From positions 45,422 to 109,421 of the forward strand of contig MKSF01000012.1 in NCBI GenBank assembly GCA_001897155.1: a stretch of DNA of 64,000 bases, read 5' to 3'. The position numbers and the translations under genes are program-made. The first letter of the stretch is position 1. The number at the start of each line of letters is the position of its first letter. The notes under the pieces are model-generated. The model was not told the origin of the DNA, made no database searches, and saw nothing but the letters and a program-made list of their open reading frames with translations. Source of the DNA: Bacteroidetes bacterium 47-18. Lineage in GTDB: Bacteria; Bacteroidota; Bacteroidia; Chitinophagales; Chitinophagaceae. Positions 24,714-32,805 of this stretch are shown here, in pieces.

Positions 24714-25481
24714 ATGCATTTTACAGACACCCATGCTCACATGTATGATGAGCAGTTCACAGACCATATAGACGTATTTGTACAGCAGGCGCTGGACCAG
24801 CAGGTAAAGGAAATTTACCTGCCCAACTGCGACAGCCATACCATAGCCCCGATGATGCGGCTCACGGAGCAGTATCCCGGCATCTTCAAGCCCATGATGG
24901 GCCTCCATCCCTGTTATGTGAAAGAGGATTATAAAAAAGAGCTCGAAACCGTTGCATCCTGGCTGGATCGTTATGATTTCGCAGCAGTGGGAGAAGTGGG
25001 CCTGGATTATTACTGGGACCTGACGTTTGTAGCGCAGCAGCAGGAAGCCTTCCGTTACCAGGTACAGCTCGCCTTAGATAAGCATTTGCCTGTTATCATA
25101 CATACCAGGGATTCCATTGATGACGGTATCGGCATCATCGGGTCTATGCAGAACGGAGATCTCAGAGGTATATTTCATTGCTTCGGCGGAACATTGGAGC
25201 AGGCGAAAGCCATTACCGGCCTGGGATTTAAGCTGGGCATCGGCGGTGTAGTGACCTTTAAGAAAAGCACCCTGCCCGAGATACTGCAAGAGATCCCGCT
25301 GGAAGATATCGTGCTGGAGACCGATGCGCCCTACCTGGCCCCGGCGCCTTACAGGGGCAAGCGAAACGAAAGCGCCTATATTCCCCTGATAGCCAGTAAA
25401 ATAGCAGACATAAAACAAACAGATATAGCTACCGTTGCAGCGGTCACCACGGCTACTGCCCGTACCTTATTCAAATATTGA
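24714..25481 (+). CDS. TatD-family metal-dependent deoxyribonuclease/hydrolase
   Basis: 255 residues. Metal-binding motifs are FTDTHAHMYD at the start, VGEVGLDYYWD, PVIIHTRDS, IFHCFGG and LETDAPYLAP, in the usual order for a TIM-barrel TatD enzyme. Family members act as Mg-dependent 3'-exonucleases or hydrolases; the physiological substrate is uncertain. It is the middle gene of a SanA-TatD-PanB run. Confidence 0.94.
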   Translation: MHFTDTHAHMYDEQFTDHIDVFVQQALDQQVKEIYLPNCDSHTIAPMMRLTEQYPGIFKPMMGLHPCYVKEDYKKELETVASWLDRYDFAAVGEVGLDYYWDLTFVAQQQEAFRYQVQLALDKHLPVIIHTRDSIDDGIGIIGSMQNGDLRGIFHCFGGTLEQAKAITGLGFKLGIGGVVTFKKSTLPEILQEIPLEDIVLETDAPYLAPAPYRGKRNESAYIPLIASKIADIKQTDIATVAAVTTATARTLFKY

Positions 25482-25503
25482 TTTACTTAAAACATTCTCA
25501 AAC

Positions 25504-26319
25504 ATGTCCATACATTCTGAAGTAAAAAGAGTTACCACCCATACACTGCAAAAGATGAAAGCCGCAGGGGAAAAGATCTCTATGATCACCGCCTACGATT
25601 ATTCATTTGCCGGTATTTTTGACGAAGCCGGTATAGATATTATCCTCGTAGGCGATTCCGCAGCCAATGTGATGGTCGGACATGAAACAACATTGCCCAT
25701 TACGCTGGACCAGATGATCTTTATGGCCGGCAGCGTGGTACGGGGCGCCAGGCGTGCCTTCGTGGTATGTGACCTGCCTTTCGGCTCTTACCAGGGCAAC
25801 AGCAAGGAAGCCCTTAATTCTTCTATCCGCATCATGAAAGAGTCCGGCGCGCACGCTGTAAAGCTGGAAGGCGGTGTGGAGATCGCAGATTCCATCAAGC
25901 GCATCGTAGACGCCGGCATACCTGTAATGGGACACCTGGGCTTAACGCCGCAGTCCATCTATAAATTCGGGACCTATACCGTCCGTGCCAAGGAAGAGGC
26001 AGAAGCGGAGCAACTGATAAAGAACGCCAACCTGGTGCAGGAAGCGGGCGCGTTCGCGCTGGTGCTGGAGAAAATACCGGCGGCGCTGGGCAAGCAGGTA
26101 GCGGAAGAGGTCAGCATTCCCGTCATAGGCATAGGGGCCGGGATGCATGTGGACGGGCAGGTGCTCGTTATGCACGACCTGCTGGGCATCACGAAGGATT
26201 TTTCGCCCCGCTTCCTGAGAAGGTATGCAGACCTGCGGACCGATGTACTGAACGCCACGCAGCAATATATCCGGGATGTCAGGAGCAGGGATTTCCCTAA
26301 CGCAAAGGAGCAGTATTAA
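25504..26319 (+). CDS. panB: 3-methyl-2-oxobutanoate hydroxymethyltransferase (PanB)
   Basis: 271 residues from the ATG at 25504 (MSIHSEVKRV); the frame is open from 25435, but that part overlaps tatD and is not PanB-like. Motifs are MITAYDYSFA, VGDSAANVMVGHETTLPITLDQM (in parts), CDLPFGSY, VKLEGG, VMGHLGLTPQS and PVIGIGAG. The enzyme makes ketopantoate from alpha-ketoisovalerate and methylene-THF, the first step to pantothenate and CoA. It is 22 bases after tatD. Confidence 0.96.
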   Translation: MSIHSEVKRVTTHTLQKMKAAGEKISMITAYDYSFAGIFDEAGIDIILVGDSAANVMVGHETTLPITLDQMIFMAGSVVRGARRAFVVCDLPFGSYQGNSKEALNSSIRIMKESGAHAVKLEGGVEIADSIKRIVDAGIPVMGHLGLTPQSIYKFGTYTVRAKEEAEAEQLIKNANLVQEAGAFALVLEKIPAALGKQVAEEVSIPVIGIGAGMHVDGQVLVMHDLLGITKDFSPRFLRRYADLRTDVLNATQQYIRDVRSRDFPNAKEQY

Positions 26320-26518
26320 TAACCTGGCCAGCTTGTGAGGTATTGCACCCGGATCAACGGTATCCTTAACTATTCCGGTAATCACCGGGACAACTGTACC
26401 TGAAAGCGGCACGTAATCAATTAGTAACCATACACTTTGTGTATAACCAGGCAATGGGCTGGTTCATGGCCCCTGATGATAAAGACAGATATCCGTCTGC
26501 TCCGATAAGTATTTTGAT

Positions 26519-26526
26519 TAACTTTG
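26519..26526 (+). promoter_or_regulatory. -7 box before the cysteine desulfurase gene
   Basis: TAACTTTG matches TAnnTTTG and would start transcription near 26533, about 64 nt before the ATG at 26597. The -33 element is degenerate (TCTG near 26496). Confidence 0.45.
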
Positions 26527-26596
26527 CAGTTCTTACAGATAATCATTTTGACAGGTGATATCAAACACTTTTCAGAACCATAATTTTGAATTTAAG

Positions 26597-27724
26597 ATGC
26601 AACGTATTTATTTAGATAACGCAGCGACAACCGCCCTGGACCCCAGGGCGCTGGAAGCCATGATGCCCTACCTGACACAGCATTTTGGCAATCCTTCCTC
26701 TATTTATTCTTACGGCAGAGAGACCAAGATGGCCATAGAGGCTGCACGAAAATCAGTTGCTAAGATATTGGGAGCACAGCCGGCCGAGATATTTTTCACA
26801 TCAGGCGGTACAGAATCTACGAATACAGCCATAACGGCAGCAGTCAGGGACCTGGGCTGCAACCATATCATTACTTCTCCTATTGAGCATCATGCCACCC
26901 TGCACAGCGCGGAGCATACCTCCCATTGTAATAATATCCCGCTCAGCTACGTGGAACTGGACGAAAAAGGACATGTAAAGCTGGAACACCTTGAGCATTT
27001 ACTGTCATCCCATAACGGCCGCTCCCTGGTAACGCTGATGCATGCCAATAACGAGATCGGTAATTTATTAAAGGTAAAAGCGGTAGGCGAGATCTGCCAG
27101 AAGTATGATGCCGTTTTCCATTGCGATATGGTGCCTACAGTAGGCCATTTTAAGATCAACCTTTCGGAGCTGCCGGTTCATTTTATTTCGTCTGCGGGCC
27201 ATAAATTTCACGGCCCCAAAGGAGTAGGCGTACTGTATGTCAGGCAGGATGTGCAGATAAAGCCCTATATCCAGGGAGGCGCCCAGGAACGCAATATGCG
27301 TGCAGGTACGGAAAATCTCTACGGGATCGTCGGCTATGCCAAAGCCCTGGAGGTAGCCATGGAGAGCTATGAAGCGGATTGCGCCTACGTCACAGACCTC
27401 AGGAATTATATGACAGCACAATTGCAGCAGGAAATACCGGATGTGTCCTTCAACGGCGACTGGAACGGCAGCTGCCTGTACACGATCCTGAATGTCTCTT
27501 TACCCAAAACGGAAAGATCAGAGATGCTGCTGTACAGCCTGGATATGAACGGTATCTGCGTATCCGGGGGAAGCGCCTGCAGCAGCGGCGCCAATCACGG
27601 CAGCCACGTTATAGCCCAGGTGAATAAGGATACCAACCGCGTTGCTATTCGCTTCTCTTTCTGCAAGCACAACACGCGTGAAGAGATAGATTATGTCATC
27701 AGCAAGCTGAAAGACCTGATATAG
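26597..27724 (+). CDS. cysteine desulfurase (NifS/IscS family)
   Basis: 375 residues from the ATG at 26597 (MQRIYLDNAATT); an upstream in-frame ATG at 26555 would add 14 atypical residues. Class V aminotransferase motifs are YLDNAATTALDP, GGTESTNTAI, HHATLHS, HANNEIG, the PLP lysine in SSAGHKFHGPKGVG, and the cysteine loop SGGSACSSGANHGS that carries the persulfide. It supplies sulfur from cysteine for Fe-S clusters and tRNA thiolation. No scaffold gene is adjacent; an Nfu protein is at 2.1 kb. Confidence 0.93.
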   Translation: MQRIYLDNAATTALDPRALEAMMPYLTQHFGNPSSIYSYGRETKMAIEAARKSVAKILGAQPAEIFFTSGGTESTNTAITAAVRDLGCNHIITSPIEHHATLHSAEHTSHCNNIPLSYVELDEKGHVKLEHLEHLLSSHNGRSLVTLMHANNEIGNLLKVKAVGEICQKYDAVFHCDMVPTVGHFKINLSELPVHFISSAGHKFHGPKGVGVLYVRQDVQIKPYIQGGAQERNMRAGTENLYGIVGYAKALEVAMESYEADCAYVTDLRNYMTAQLQQEIPDVSFNGDWNGSCLYTILNVSLPKTERSEMLLYSLDMNGICVSGGSACSSGANHGSHVIAQVNKDTNRVAIRFSFCKHNTREEIDYVISKLKDLI

Positions 27725-27747
27725 CCAATCATATACCACGATATGTA

Positions 27748-27782
27748 GTAAGGCCGGGAGATTTGCTATCTTCCGGCCTTAC
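27748..27782 (+). terminator. terminator of the cysteine desulfurase gene
   Basis: GTAAGGCCGGGAGA (27748-27761) pairs with TCTTCCGGCCTTAC (27769-27782) with one G-T wobble around a 7-base loop, 24 bases after the stop. Confidence 0.75.
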
Positions 27783-27854
27783 TGTATCTATAAACGACAG
27801 AACACGAATAAAGATTACTTTTAGTGTTTGCGATAACCGCCGCTTTTAAGGTCA

Positions 27855-27992
27855 TCAGTTTTTGTGTGCGGTAAGGCTCACTGTATGCCTAAAGCTCCCG
27901 GTCATCGGATCGGCCGGAAACGCCTCCACCCGGATGACGTAATGGTATTCTTTAAGATACACGCTCCTATGTCCTGAAGGGGTAATGTCTAA
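27855..27992 (-). pseudogene. remnant: C-terminal fragment of a lost gene
   Basis: On the minus strand an open stretch of about 45 codons reads protein-like sequence including VYLKEYHYVIRVEAFPADPM and SFRHTVSLTAHKN, ending at TGA 27855-27857. It has no usable start: a stop lies a few codons upstream, inside the repeat that begins at 27998. It looks like the 3' end of a gene whose front was lost where the repeat now lies. The family is not recognised. Confidence 0.4.
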
Positions 27993-27997
27993 AAAAC

Positions 27998-28110
27998 AAC
28001 CCTGTCATATTGAGAATCACAATATGGACAGGGTTATTTCTTTATGCAGATCACATTTCGACAGGCTCAATGTGGCAATACAGCAAGCTCAATGTGATAA
28101 TACAGGAAAC
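27998..28110. repeat. composite two-hairpin intergenic repeat, copy 2
   Basis: Hairpin A is 27998-28035 (AACCCTGTC and GGACAGGGTT with ATATTG/CAATAT inner stem and a one-base bulge). Hairpin B follows at about 28050-28077 (TCACATTTCGACAGGCTC and its partner AATGTGG). A degraded tail repeats AAGCTCAATGTGATA. The order matches copy 1. It lies between two convergent genes. Confidence 0.8.
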
Positions 28111-28149
28111 TGTTTGGACAGTCTTTTCTATTTATTATCAGGACGATGC

Positions 28150-29457
28150 TTATTTTGCACCCACCAATTCTTTGGCGTATTCTGTAGTGATGGATTTAGG
28201 ACGTTCGATAGGGAATCCCAGCGCCCTGTCCCAGCACAGACTGGCCAGCACACCTAAAGAACGGCTTACCCCGAACAGCACGGTATAGAAATCTTCTTCT
28301 ACCAGTCCGAAATATTTCAGCAGCGCCCCGGAGTGCGCATCCACGTTTGGCCATGGATTTTTGATCTTCCCGGTAGCACCCAGGATATCCGGAGCCACTT
28401 CATATACATTCCATACACATTGCACCAGCGGTGAATCCGGGCAATGTTTTTTGCCAAATTCCATTTGCGCGGTAAAGCGCGGATCCGTCTGGCGTAAAAC
28501 TGCGTGTCCGTAGCCCGGCACCACTTTACCGGCAGCTAAGGTATCTTTGATATATTGAGAGATCTGCTCTTTGGACGGCAGCTCTGTTCCCAGCTCCTGC
28601 TGCATTTCCTCAATCCAGCGGATCACTTCCTGGTTAGCCAGGCCGTGCAGCGGTCCTGCCAGGCCGTTGATACCGGCAGAAAGGGCCAGGTAAGGATCGG
28701 AAAGAGCGCTGCCTACCAGGTGAGTGGCGTGGGCAGATACGTTACCGCCTTCGTGGTCGGCATGGATGGTCATATATAAACGCAGCAGGGCATAGAAGCG
28801 CTTATCGTCATAGCCCATCATATGCGCGAAGTTCCCTGCCCAGTCCAGCATACCATTAGGCTGAATGTGGTCTCCGCCTTTATACTTACGGCGATAGATA
28901 TATGCAGCCACACGCGGCAGGCGGGCGATCAGGTTCATGGAATCTTCATAAATATAATCCCAGTAGTCTTTCTTGCTGATCCCCTCAGAGTATGCCTTTG
29001 CAAAAAGAGATTCTTTCTGCAAAGCCAGGATAGCCACGCTGAACTGTGTCATAGGGTGCGTGGAAACAGGCAATGCTTCTATTACATCAAATACATAGTT
29101 AGGAACATGAGAGCGGCGTGCCCAGGTAGCAGACAGGTGATCCACCTCATCCTTTGTAGGTATCTCTCCCAGCAGCATAAGATGGAACAATCCTTCCGGA
29201 AGCGGCTCAATCCCTCCTTCTGCTCTCGGCAGCTTCTCTCTCAATTCCGGAATGGAAAAACCCCTGAACCTGATGCCATCGTTGGCATCCAGTAAAGACG
29301 TTTCCGTAACCAAACCAATCATACCGCGCATGCCCTGGTACACTTGCGCCAATGTAATCTCGCCGATTTTTTTGTCTCCGTGTTCCGCAATTAATGTCTT
29401 GATTTCAGCAGCAAGAGTTTCCGCTTTTACCTTGAAGGCATCTTTTATAACTCCCAT
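28150..29457 (-). CDS. gltA: citrate synthase
   Basis: 435 residues, close in design to the mitochondrial-type (short-loop) citrate synthases rather than the allosteric enteric type. Catalytic motifs are HADHEGGNVSAH, GPLHGLANQ and PNVDAHSG, giving two His and one Asp. It condenses oxaloacetate and acetyl-CoA at the entry of the TCA cycle. It is monocistronic between two repeat elements. The AspA enzyme at 41.6 kb also feeds the cycle through fumarate. Confidence 0.95.
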   Translation of the reverse strand: MGVIKDAFKVKAETLAAEIKTLIAEHGDKKIGEITLAQVYQGMRGMIGLVTETSLLDANDGIRFRGFSIPELREKLPRAEGGIEPLPEGLFHLMLLGEIPTKDEVDHLSATWARRSHVPNYVFDVIEALPVSTHPMTQFSVAILALQKESLFAKAYSEGISKKDYWDYIYEDSMNLIARLPRVAAYIYRRKYKGGDHIQPNGMLDWAGNFAHMMGYDDKRFYALLRLYMTIHADHEGGNVSAHATHLVGSALSDPYLALSAGINGLAGPLHGLANQEVIRWIEEMQQELGTELPSKEQISQYIKDTLAAGKVVPGYGHAVLRQTDPRFTAQMEFGKKHCPDSPLVQCVWNVYEVAPDILGATGKIKNPWPNVDAHSGALLKYFGLVEEDFYTVLFGVSRSLGVLASLCWDRALGFPIERPKSITTEYAKELVGAK

Positions 29458-29494
29458 ATGATTGATATTTAATTGTTTTGTTTTTTTATCCTCG

Positions 29495-29502
29495 CAAAGT
29501 TA
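29495..29502 (-). promoter_or_regulatory. -7 box of the citrate synthase gene
   Basis: TAACTTTG on the minus strand, about 38 bases before the start codon, matches TAnnTTTG. The -33 element is weak. Confidence 0.5.
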
Positions 29503-29689
29503 ATTAATGCAATTTAGAATAAGAAACAAGAAAATATTTTATTTTAATTAAAAAATAAGAATTGCATCCAAAATAAAACAATAGTGCCGGATCTGATAAG
29601 AGCCTATCCGGGAACAGGCTTAAAGAGATATGCACAAAAGAAATGATACTGTCTAAAATGCCGCTTGCCGTATCGCATTGAGGCTATTG

Positions 29690-29799
29690 TATTGTCATAT
29701 TAAGCCTGTCGTGTCACATTGAGCCTGTCGAAATGTGACAGGCATCAATAACAACAACCCTGTCCATATTTCGCTGAGCTCCATATGACAGGGTTGTTG
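29690..29799. repeat. composite two-hairpin intergenic repeat, copy 3 (inverted)
   Basis: Hairpin B is 29712-29740 (TGTCACATT...AATGTGACA around GAGCCTGTCGA) and hairpin A is 29752-29799 (CAACAACCCTGTC/GACAGGGTTGTTG with an ATAT inner stem). The tail lies on the left, so the element is inverted relative to copies 1 and 2. It lies just past the stop of gldE. The rest of the 384-base gap holds the gltA promoter and A/T-rich sequence without a gene. Confidence 0.8.
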
Positions 29800-29841
29800 A
29801 CTTTCCAAGTGGCCCGGCAATATAACATACCGGGATACGAC

Positions 29842-31158
29842 TTATATCTTTGATACCTGCACCTGCGTGATCCTGTAGCCTTTGATCTCCTTGATCAAAA
29901 ATTTAAAGTCTTCATATGCCAGCTCATCGCCTACATTTAAAAACTTACCGGACAGCTCAAGTATCAGGCCGGCCAGGGAATCGCTATCCCCTTTTATCTC
30001 ATCAAAATAATCGAAACGGATGCCTAATATACGGCAAAGATCCACGATAGAGATCTTGCCGTCGAATACATAGCTTGTATCATTGATCTTAACGAATTTC
30101 GCATCTTCATCATCAAATTCATCCTTGATATCCCCCATTATCTCTTCTATGATATCCTCCAGGGTCACTATGCCCGAGGTCCCCCCGAATTCATCCACCA
30201 CGATGGCCATCTTTATTTTTTTATCCTGGAATTCTTCCAGCAATTCGTCGATATGCTTATTCTCAAAAACAAAGTAGGCAGGTCTTATCAGCGAATGCCA
30301 GTCAAAATCATCCATATCCGTATAGGGTATCAGGTCTTTGGTATTAAGGATGCCTGTAACCTCATCAATATTGTTCTTATAGATAGGCATGCGGGTATAG
30401 CCCGTATTGGTGATCTTATTCCGGACCTTCTCAAAGCTCCAGCTTTCCCTTATACCGCTGATATCCAGGCGGGGCTGCATGATCTGCTTGACCGTAAGAT
30501 TGCTGAATTTCAGGATGCCTTTATAGATGTCTATTTCTTTCTGGGTAGCTTCGTGCCCGAGGCTCAGCAGGATCGCATCCTCAAAGTCCCTGCTCTCCGT
30601 CATGTTCTTACGCAACTGCTCCTTCTCCGTAAGATGATGCAGCGAAGTGGTCATAAAGGCTTTACCCAGCTGCCCGAACAGGCGGTACAGCACTTTTGTT
30701 ATATTCGATACGAACAGCGCCACGCGGACATTATTCTGCCGGGCATACACCTTGGGCAGTATCTCCCCGAACAGCAGCAATATGAAAGTAATAACTAGCA
30801 GTATGAGCACAAATGTCAGCACAACATATTGCTTAAAGGGGATGAACAGGTTGGCCAGGTAATTGCCCGCTATGACAATGGCAATAGAAAAGACGATCTT
30901 GGCAACACGTAATGACGCCGACAGCATTTCAGGATGCTCCAGCAACTGTATCACGCTCCTCGCCTGCGCCGTTTCCTTTGTTTTGAGGTAATTGACATCC
31001 TTGGAGCTGAGCGTAAAGAAAGCCACTTCAGCCCCGGCGGTCAACGCAGTCAGGAACAAAAGCGACATTATGATCAGAATAATAACAGTAGCGTGGGTGG
31101 CGGGTAGTATACCTAAATTTGCGTCTAAAAGTATTATATGCATAAAACGATACATCAT
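29842..31158 (-). CDS. gldE: gliding motility-associated CorC/HlyC-family membrane protein GldE
   Basis: 438 residues. A CNNM/DUF21 membrane domain (three to four helices within residues 20-160) is followed by paired CBS domains (about 210-330, IKMAIVVDEFGGTSGIVTLEDI) and a CorC_HlyC C-terminal domain. The location after mutY and ssb is the classic place of gldE in Bacteroidota, where it supports gliding and the type IX secretion system. GldD, usually the next gene, is not found here. Alternative reading: a general hemolysin C-like ion-homeostasis protein. Confidence 0.87.
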   Translation of the reverse strand: MMYRFMHIILLDANLGILPATHATVIILIIMSLLFLTALTAGAEVAFFTLSSKDVNYLKTKETAQARSVIQLLEHPEMLSASLRVAKIVFSIAIVIAGNYLANLFIPFKQYVVLTFVLILLVITFILLLFGEILPKVYARQNNVRVALFVSNITKVLYRLFGQLGKAFMTTSLHHLTEKEQLRKNMTESRDFEDAILLSLGHEATQKEIDIYKGILKFSNLTVKQIMQPRLDISGIRESWSFEKVRNKITNTGYTRMPIYKNNIDEVTGILNTKDLIPYTDMDDFDWHSLIRPAYFVFENKHIDELLEEFQDKKIKMAIVVDEFGGTSGIVTLEDIIEEIMGDIKDEFDDEDAKFVKINDTSYVFDGKISIVDLCRILGIRFDYFDEIKGDSDSLAGLILELSGKFLNVGDELAYEDFKFLIKEIKGYRITQVQVSKI

Positions 31159-31231
31159 CTTGGGATAGTAAACTTCTTTTCCAAATCCGGTTTTGTCGGC
31201 TCCAATGCAAATCCAGGATCATACCGGTCCG

Positions 31232-31681
31232 TCAGAACGAAAGCAAGGTATCATCATCCTTATCCGCACGGGGCGGCAATTCAAAGTCTATATTTTCATC
31301 GTTACTTTCGGCAGCGGGGTTAATGGCGTCCCCGGTCTCATTCCCGTTTTCTTTTCTTTTTTCAAGCATGATCAGATTTTCACCGATGACCTCTGTCTGG
31401 AAGCGTTTGATCTTATCCTTATCTTCCCAGCTACGCGTACGCAGCTTGCCTTCCACATATACCAGACTGCCTTTTTTCAGGTATTTATGAGCCAGGTCGG
31501 CCAGGCCTCTCCACAAAACAATAGTGTGCCATTCCGTTTCAGAAATTACGTTACCGTTCACCTTCCTAATCTCCGTAGTGGCCAATGGAAATTTCGCAAC
31601 CGGAATATCTCCTTCTATGTATTGAATATCCGGATCCCTGCCCAAATTACCTACCAGTACTACTTTATTTACTCCTCTCAT
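31232..31681 (-). CDS. ssb: single-stranded DNA-binding protein
   Basis: 149 residues. An OB fold (MRGVNKVVLVGNLGRDPDIQ, ATTEIRKVNG, EWHTIVLWRGLADLAHKYLKKG, VEGKLRTRSW) is followed by an acidic disordered tail. The tip reads DDDTLLSF instead of the usual DDDIPF: acidic residues and terminal Phe are kept, but the Ile-Pro pair is not. It is cotranscribed with mutY and gldE. It coats single-stranded DNA in replication and repair. Confidence 0.94.
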   Translation of the reverse strand: MRGVNKVVLVGNLGRDPDIQYIEGDIPVAKFPLATTEIRKVNGNVISETEWHTIVLWRGLADLAHKYLKKGSLVYVEGKLRTRSWEDKDKIKRFQTEVIGENLIMLEKRKENGNETGDAINPAAESNDENIDFELPPRADKDDDTLLSF

Positions 31682-31728
31682 AATATTCTTTTTTTCCTGT
31701 TTAAAAAATCTGATTTTATGAATAGAAC

Positions 31729-32805
31729 TTAAAAATAATACTTATTATCCAAAAATGAAATAATTGTTTTGGGAAATGCGATTTTTTTTAACTTTTCAAG
31801 CGGCACAAACAGGGCGCTGTCCAGGAAATCCGGAACGGCATTAAGCTCCGCCTCATAGAACAAGGAACGGATATGCTGGTGCGTCAGCTTTTGCTGTATA
31901 TCAGCCACCTGCAGGACATCCGATTTCAGGTAGGGATCAAATAAGGACCGGAACCGGCGAAACCCTTCCGCTTCCTCCGCCTCGATCCTATAAAATTCAT
32001 GGAGGTTATGCCAGATATCCCCGGCCTCACGCTTCCGGATATAGACACGGTCCCCGTAGCGGCATACAAAGAAAAGGAAGGTACGGTGCCTGATCTGTAT
32101 CTTCTTTGATTTTACGGGCAGGAGCGCCTGCGTCTTGTTCAGGTACGCCCTGCACTGCTTCTGAAGACAGCAATGCCCGCAATCCGGCTTTTGCGGCGTA
32201 CAGACCGTTGCGCCCAGGTCCATAATGGCCTGGTTGTACAAGGCCGGCTGCGCTCTATTTAAAAAACGGTCAGCCAGGGCCGTAAAGGTCTTCTTACCCT
32301 CCGTTGTATCAATAGGCGTATCAATATCCTCATACCGGGCCAGTACCCTGAAGACATTCCCGTCCAGCACGGCATGAGGCGCATTATAGGCGAAGCTGGC
32401 AATGGCCGCCGCGGTATAGCTGCCGATACCTTTCAGCTGCAGGATAGTATCATGATCCCGGGGGAATATGCCCCCATAGGTATCACGGATCACTCTTGCA
32501 GTGAACAGCAGGTTCTTGCACCGGTTATAATAGCCCAGCCCCTGCCACAGCCTGAACACGCTTTCATCCTCCGCATCCGCAAGGTGCGTAACGGTAGGAT
32601 AGGCCTCTGTGAATTTCAGGTAGTAAGGCAGTCCCTGCTCGGAACGGGTCTGCTGAAGGATGATCTCGCTCAGCCATATCTTATAAGGGTCTTTCTCCTG
32701 CTTCCAGGGGAAAGACCTGAAATTCTGTGTATCGTGCCAGAGCGCGAGCTGCGCCCTGAAAAATTGTATGCGCTTGTCCGTTTTTTCCATTCCGCTAATG
32801 TGCAT
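31729..32805 (-). CDS. mutY: A/G-specific adenine glycosylase MutY
   Basis: 358 residues. The HhH-GPD core shows ILQQTRSEQGLPYY, LKGIGSYTAAAI and LDGNVFRVLARYEDID with the catalytic Asp. The Fe-S loop has the C-x6-C-x2-C-x5-C spacing (CTPQKPDCGHCCLQKQC). A Nudix-like C-terminal domain recognises 8-oxoG. The first ATG (32805) overlaps the polA stop by 11 bases; an ATG five codons later (32790, MEKTDKR) is an equally good start. It removes adenine mispaired with 8-oxoguanine. Confidence 0.94.
   Translation of the reverse strand: MHISGMEKTDKRIQFFRAQLALWHDTQNFRSFPWKQEKDPYKIWLSEIILQQTRSEQGLPYYLKFTEAYPTVTHLADAEDESVFRLWQGLGYYNRCKNLLFTARVIRDTYGGIFPRDHDTILQLKGIGSYTAAAIASFAYNAPHAVLDGNVFRVLARYEDIDTPIDTTEGKKTFTALADRFLNRAQPALYNQAIMDLGATVCTPQKPDCGHCCLQKQCRAYLNKTQALLPVKSKKIQIRHRTFLFFVCRYGDRVYIRKREAGDIWHNLHEFYRIEAEEAEGFRRFRSLFDPYLKSDVLQVADIQQKLTHQHIRSLFYEAELNAVPDFLDSALFVPLEKLKKIAFPKTIISFLDNKYYF

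Noticed and set aside
25942..26454. 170-codon minus-strand frame reaching into the gap after panB
   Set aside because: Most of it is antisense to panB. The part in the gap looks vaguely protein-like but shows no known motif or promoter.
26320..26596. tRNA or small RNA gene before the cysteine desulfurase
   Set aside because: No cloverleaf or strong terminator could be drawn; only a -7 box and short weak hairpins are present.
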